A DNA stretch of 55,488 bases. Origin: Opitutia bacterium UBA7876. GTDB taxonomy: Bacteria > Verrucomicrobiota > Verrucomicrobiia > Opitutales > Seribacteraceae. The stretch lies in the NCBI GenBank assembly GCA_002500665.1, contig DLRY01000018.1, positions 85,169 to 140,656 on the forward strand, in the 5' to 3' direction. Positions within the stretch are counted from its first letter, which is position 1; each line of letters begins with the position of its first letter. Positions 52,042 through 55,488 of the stretch are shown in pieces. The position numbers were made by a program, and so were the translations under genes. Below the pieces are notes generated by a model. The model searched no databases. It had not been told where the DNA came from and saw only the letters and a program-made list of their open reading frames with translations.

Positions 52042-52820
52042 GGACGGGAACGGGGAAGCTGTTTCGCCTGCTCTTGGGCATCACGGCATTGAACCCTTTG
52101 AGCCACGGCAAAGGACCGGTGCCGAAGGAGATAATCGATGCCATTCAAGCCCGTTATTCGGCCCAGGAAAAAGCTGCGTCAAGCCGGTTGGCCGAAAACC
52201 CCAAGGACGTTTCGGCCTATTCCGCACGCGGGGATGCGAGGCTTTTTCTAGGGGATTTCGCCGGTTCCCGTTCCGATTATGAGAAAATGATCGAATTCAA
52301 CCCCAAGCTCGAGATTTCGCACTGGAGGCTTGGGATTGCCTACTTTTACTTGAAAGAGTACCCAAAAGCGGCCCGGCAATTCGAGATTTATCACGGCTAT
52401 GACCAGGTAGACAGAGAGAATGGAATCTGGCGTTTCATGTCCCAGTACAAGGCAAGCGGTCCCAAGGTGGCGGCCAAGGGCTTGCTGAAGTACGAAAAGG
52501 ACGATCGGCCACCCTATCCCTGGCTCTACGAAATGTATGCGGGCAGGCTCGAACCGGGAAGGGTGTTCAAGACGATAGACGAGCAGGGTTTTCCCGAACG
52601 CTACAAAATCCGGGTTCTTTTCCATGCCAACTTGTACGTGGGCATCTACCTCGAGTTGACGGGAGCCGATCCCGGGAAAGCTCTTCCTTTCCTCCGCAAG
52701 GCCGTTTCCAACGAGTACGGCAGGTCGACGGGAACCTATATGTGGCAGGTTGCGAGGATCCACCACGAGCTCTTGCTCAAGTCGGTTGAATCAGGAAAGC
52801 GGGCTGACCCTAAGCGGTAG
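52038..52820 (+). CDS. TPR-like protein, last gene of the MoxR operon
   Basis: 260 residues from the GTG at 52038 within the previous stop. A signal-like N-terminus (LFRLLLGITALNPLSHG) is followed by about three tetratricopeptide-like helix pairs (SAYSARGDARLFLGDFAGS, HWRLGIAYFYLKEYPKAAR, PGKALPFLRKAVSNEY). Several VWA/MoxR (Bat) operons end with a TPR protein, BatE, and this may be its counterpart. The last 11 bases overlap the end of the convergent EI24-like gene. Confidence 0.85.
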   Translation: MRTGTGKLFRLLLGITALNPLSHGKGPVPKEIIDAIQARYSAQEKAASSRLAENPKDVSAYSARGDARLFLGDFAGSRSDYEKMIEFNPKLEISHWRLGIAYFYLKEYPKAARQFEIYHGYDQVDRENGIWRFMSQYKASGPKVAAKGLLKYEKDDRPPYPWLYEMYAGRLEPGRVFKTIDEQGFPERYKIRVLFHANLYVGIYLELTGADPGKALPFLRKAVSNEYGRSTGTYMWQVARIHHELLLKSVESGKRADPKR

Positions 52821-53508
52821 ATTTTTTTGCCTGGGCACCGTTTCGATGGTGGGTGATGGCGGAGCAAAGGAGAATGGGGGCGAGGAGGTTGGCAACGGGA
52901 ATCAACCATATGAGTTCGGCTAAAATGCCGAAGCGGGTATAGGATTGCTTTCCCTCGTTCTTTTCCCGGGGAAGACGCTGGTTGATCAGGTATCCATATT
53001 CCTTGCCCAGCAGAATGCCGTTGATCCATACCTGTAGGATCAGACCAAGGGGAGGGAAAAACCAGCCCAGCAGGTAAAGGGGGGAGGCTATCAAGTTGAT
53101 GGACAGGCTCAAGAGGACGAAGCGAGTGGAGGACTTGATCGAATGGGCCGCATCCATCCGCGGGTTGAGTACGGCGGAGGGATAGTGGCGGTCGCAAACG
53201 GCTTCAACGATGTCGTCGAGAAAGAGGCCGAGGTAGGCGGCGTGCAGGGTGCCGAAAAAGAAATAGGCGATGGCAAGAAGGAACAGGAAGGCAAAAAACT
53301 GGGTGGCCATTTTGAGCCAAGAGCCCCATTCTCCCAAAGAGTTCAAGGTTTCCTCGGGAAGCAGACCGAAGAGCCAGTCCACGGAGACAGTTCCGAAAAA
53401 GAGGAAGAGGATGAGGGAAAGACCGGTGAGGGCGGATGACCAAAGTAACGGCTTGAGGAAGCGTCGGTCTCCCATTTGTCCCCAAGATAGGAGGTATGAG
53501 TTTAACAT
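52810..53508 (-). CDS. EI24/CysZ-family membrane protein
   Basis: 232 residues with about five hydrophobic segments and the EI24/DUF540 pattern: an N-terminal FLKPLLWSSALTGLSLILFL helix, long loops, a central SSTRFVLLSLSINLIASPLYL and a closing LIPVANLLAPILLCSAITHH. CysZ takes up sulfate in E. coli, but EI24 homologues elsewhere are uncharacterised. It overlaps the last 11 bases of the MoxR operon, convergently. Confidence 0.8.
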   Translation of the reverse strand: MLNSYLLSWGQMGDRRFLKPLLWSSALTGLSLILFLFFGTVSVDWLFGLLPEETLNSLGEWGSWLKMATQFFAFLFLLAIAYFFFGTLHAAYLGLFLDDIVEAVCDRHYPSAVLNPRMDAAHSIKSSTRFVLLSLSINLIASPLYLLGWFFPPLGLILQVWINGILLGKEYGYLINQRLPREKNEGKQSYTRFGILAELIWLIPVANLLAPILLCSAITHHRNGAQAKKSTA

Positions 53509-53641
53509 GGTTGCTCGAGCTGAAAAACTTCGGATTGCGACGATGATTGCAAGTTTTTTCCAAGGCTAGGCGTTTTTCCTGTCGACAAACGGGCCTTAGT
53601 TTCTCATAAAAATTGGCGTGGAATGGATTTTGAGGGAATAA

Positions 53642-55488
53642 ATGGCGAAACATAATTACACCGCAGAAAGCGTAAAGTCGCTGGACTGGAAGGAGCACAT
53701 TCGCCTGCGTCCCGGCATGTATATCGGAAAGCTTGGCGATGGGTCTTCCGAAGATGATGGCATCTACGTCCTGCTCAAGGAAGTTCTCGATAACTGCATT
53801 GACGAATTCGTCATGGGCTTCGGCAAGCAGATCGAGGTCGAGTCGGACGGCTACAAGGTGGAGGTGCGCGACCACGGCAGAGGAATCCCCCTTGAGAAAT
53901 TGCTCGACTGCTCGTCCAAGATTAACACTGGGGCGAAGTACGATTCGGAGGCCTTCAAGAAGTCCGTCGGATTGAATGGGGTGGGAATCAAGGCCGTTAA
54001 CGCTCTTTCGAATCAGTTCGACATCCAGTCCTTCCGGGAAGGCGAGACGCGCCGGATAGAGTTTGCCTGCGGCGAACCTCAATCCCTTGACAAGAAGAAC
54101 AAGTCGACCAAGGAGGAGAACGGAACCCTCATCACCTTTGTTCCCGACTCCACGATGTTCAAGAAATACCGCTTTCGCAATGAATATGTGGAGCGCATGC
54201 TGCGCTATTACACTTTCCTCAACAGAGGACTCACCATCGTATACAACGGAAAGCGTTTTCGATCCAAGGACGGGCTCAAGGACTTGCTCCGGGAAAACCT
54301 TTCCGAGGATCCCCTTTATCCCCTTATCCACATCGAGGGCAAGGATATCGAGGTGGCCTTTACCCACCTTGAACAATACGGCGAGGACTACTTTTCCTTT
54401 GTCAATGGTCAGCATACGACTCAGGGAGGCACGCACCAAGCCGCCTTTCGCGAGTCTCTGGTCAAGACTATCAGGGAATTTACGAAGAAGAACTTTGATC
54501 CCCCCGATATCAGAGGTGGTTTGGTGGCTGCCATCAGCATCAAGGTGCAGGAGCCCGTATTCGAGTCCCAGACCAAGACTAAACTGGGTTCTCTCGCAGT
54601 TGCCCCGGAGGGTGAATCGATCCGTCTGTTCGTGGGTAATTTTCTCAAGGAGAAGCTGGACAACTACCTACACAAGAACCCTCAGGTTGCGGAGGCTCTG
54701 CTGGATAAGATTCAACGCAGCGAGAGAGAGCGCAAGGAGCTTAAGGGCATCCAGAAGATTGCCCGCGAACGCGCAAAGAAGAGCAAGGTTCATAACAAGA
54801 AGCTCCGTGACTGCCGCGTTCACCTCAACAGTAAGGACAAGAACCGCTTCAAGAGTACGCTTTTCATCACGGAGGGTGATTCGGCCAGTGGATCCATTAC
54901 CAAGGCTCGCGACGTCCAGTCGCAGGGTGTCTTCAGCCTCAAGGGCAAGCCCTTGAACTCGTTCGCCCTAACTAGGAAGGTGGTCTATGAGAATGAGGAA
55001 TTCAACTTAATCCAAGCGGCCTTGGGGATTGAGGAAGATCTTGAGGACCTACGTTACAACAAAGTGGTCATTGCCACGGATGCGGACGTAGACGGGATGC
55101 ACATCCGCTTGTTGCTAATTACCTTCTTCCTCCAGTTCTTCCCCGAATTGATCAGGCAGGGACATTTGTTCGTGCTCCAGACCCCGCTTTTTCGGGTCCG
55201 CAACAAGAAGAGCACCCTCTACTGCTACGATGAAACGGAGCGTGATGCCGCCATCAAAACTTTGGGGCGAAACCCGGAAATTACCCGATTCAAGGGGCTC
55301 GGAGAGATTTCGCCCGACGAGTTCAAGCATTTCATCGGGGAGGATATTCGTCTTGATCCAGTGAAGATCGACGCTCACGAGTCCGTTAGGGAAATGCTGA
55401 AGTTCTTCATGGGGAAGAATACGCCGGAAAGACAAGCGTATATCATTCGAAACCTTAGGTCCGAGCTGGATATTGTGGAAGAGGATGA
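53642..55488 (+). CDS. parE: DNA topoisomerase IV/gyrase subunit B (3' end outside window)
   Basis: Open from the ATG at 53642 to the window end (615 complete residues), preceded by GAGGGA. GHKL ATPase: E47 and N51 (KEVLDNCIDEF), D77 (DHGRGIP), and GLNGVGIKAVNALS. Toprim: LFITEGDSASGS and TDADVDGMHI. The end (GLGEISPDEF, DIRLDPVKI, ERQAYIIRNL) is the ParE/GyrB tail. The DKKNKSTKEENGT and FSLKGKPLNS wording resembles the Bacteroidota-type ParE used for decatenation; gyrase B cannot be fully excluded. ParC or GyrA would be expected downstream. A weak promoter pair (TCGACA 53582-53587, CATAAA 53605-53610) lies upstream. Confidence 0.95.
   Translation, partial: MAKHNYTAESVKSLDWKEHIRLRPGMYIGKLGDGSSEDDGIYVLLKEVLDNCIDEFVMGFGKQIEVESDGYKVEVRDHGRGIPLEKLLDCSSKINTGAKYDSEAFKKSVGLNGVGIKAVNALSNQFDIQSFREGETRRIEFACGEPQSLDKKNKSTKEENGTLITFVPDSTMFKKYRFRNEYVERMLRYYTFLNRGLTIVYNGKRFRSKDGLKDLLRENLSEDPLYPLIHIEGKDIEVAFTHLEQYGEDYFSFVNGQHTTQGGTHQAAFRESLVKTIREFTKKNFDPPDIRGGLVAAISIKVQEPVFESQTKTKLGSLAVAPEGESIRLFVGNFLKEKLDNYLHKNPQVAEALLDKIQRSERERKELKGIQKIARERAKKSKVHNKKLRDCRVHLNSKDKNRFKSTLFITEGDSASGSITKARDVQSQGVFSLKGKPLNSFALTRKVVYENEEFNLIQAALGIEEDLEDLRYNKVVIATDADVDGMHIRLLLITFFLQFFPELIRQGHLFVLQTPLFRVRNKKSTLYCYDETERDAAIKTLGRNPEITRFKGLGEISPDEFKHFIGEDIRLDPVKIDAHESVREMLKFFMGKNTPERQAYIIRNLRSELDIVEED

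Noticed and set aside
39788..52820. Reading the MoxR/VWA operon as an antiphage or ternary conflict system
   Set aside because: There is no nuclease, toxin or nucleotide-sensing gene, and the gene order matches envelope-type MoxR operons of PVC and Bacteroidota bacteria.

Overview
The window reads as chromosomal DNA of a free-living bacterium of the PVC superphylum, most likely a marine Verrucomicrobiota. The evidence is the PSCyt1/DUF1549/DUF1553 plus DUF1501 pair, a formylglycine-type sulfatase, a secreted DUF1080-like protein, and the long MoxR/DUF58/BatA-like/DUF4159 operon, alongside ordinary housekeeping genes. The phylum is an inference from gene content and no rRNA is present. Coding is dense: no gene-free stretch reaches 300 bases, and the largest gaps (31081-31240, 11210-11357, 8896-9032, 53509-53641, 29011-29139, 17430-17558) are promoter regions or hold short inverted repeats. 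No insertion sequence, prophage, integrase or CRISPR array was seen.

Layout. 1-8900: the end of secA, rsmA, trpC, mazG, a YgjP-type metallopeptidase, a large secreted ankyrin protein, a riboflavin synthase/uracil-DNA glycosylase/thiamine pyrophosphokinase operon, a textbook bidirectional terminator and a YHS-type secreted protein. 9000-20050: a DksA-like zinc-finger protein, a DUF1080-like protein, a zinc alcohol dehydrogenase, two MORN/YwqK-type lipoproteins, a universal stress protein translationally coupled to an ion antiporter, an M1 aminopeptidase with HEAT repeats, and a sulfatase. 20128-29010: tRNA-Phe, the DUF1501/DUF1553 pair, a nitroreductase and a ketoacyl synthase, tRNA-Ala directly followed by a third MORN lipoprotein, and a striking proline/acid-rich repeat protein with a predicted helix-turn-helix. 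29140-38808: hisA, an M42 peptidase, a Bax-inhibitor-1 protein, a compact seven-gene folate/PABA cluster (HAD hydrolase, pabB, pabA, pabC, folP, folB, folK), an SLC10A7-like transporter and methionine aminopeptidase. 38821-55488: a PolB-exonuclease-like protein, a nine-gene MoxR/VWA envelope operon (39788-52820), an EI24-like membrane protein, and parE/gyrB running off the window.

How the genes fit together. The folate genes form one overlapping operon making p-aminobenzoate and joining it to the pterin. The MoxR operon codes for one AAA+ ATPase, three VWA proteins and several large membrane or secreted partners that probably form one envelope complex. Two organisational features recur. Several genes at the head of transcription units carry a TTGxCx box 33-38 bases before the ATG with no Shine-Dalgarno, suggesting leaderless or near-leaderless mRNAs, whereas genes inside operons are coupled by ATGA/GTGA overlaps. 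Convergent genes are packed to within a few bases, twice around a palindromic stop. The least explained items are the repeat protein at 27598-29010 with an inverted repeat upstream, the MoxR operon, the tRNA-Ala/lipoprotein unit and the family of four MORN-type proteins.
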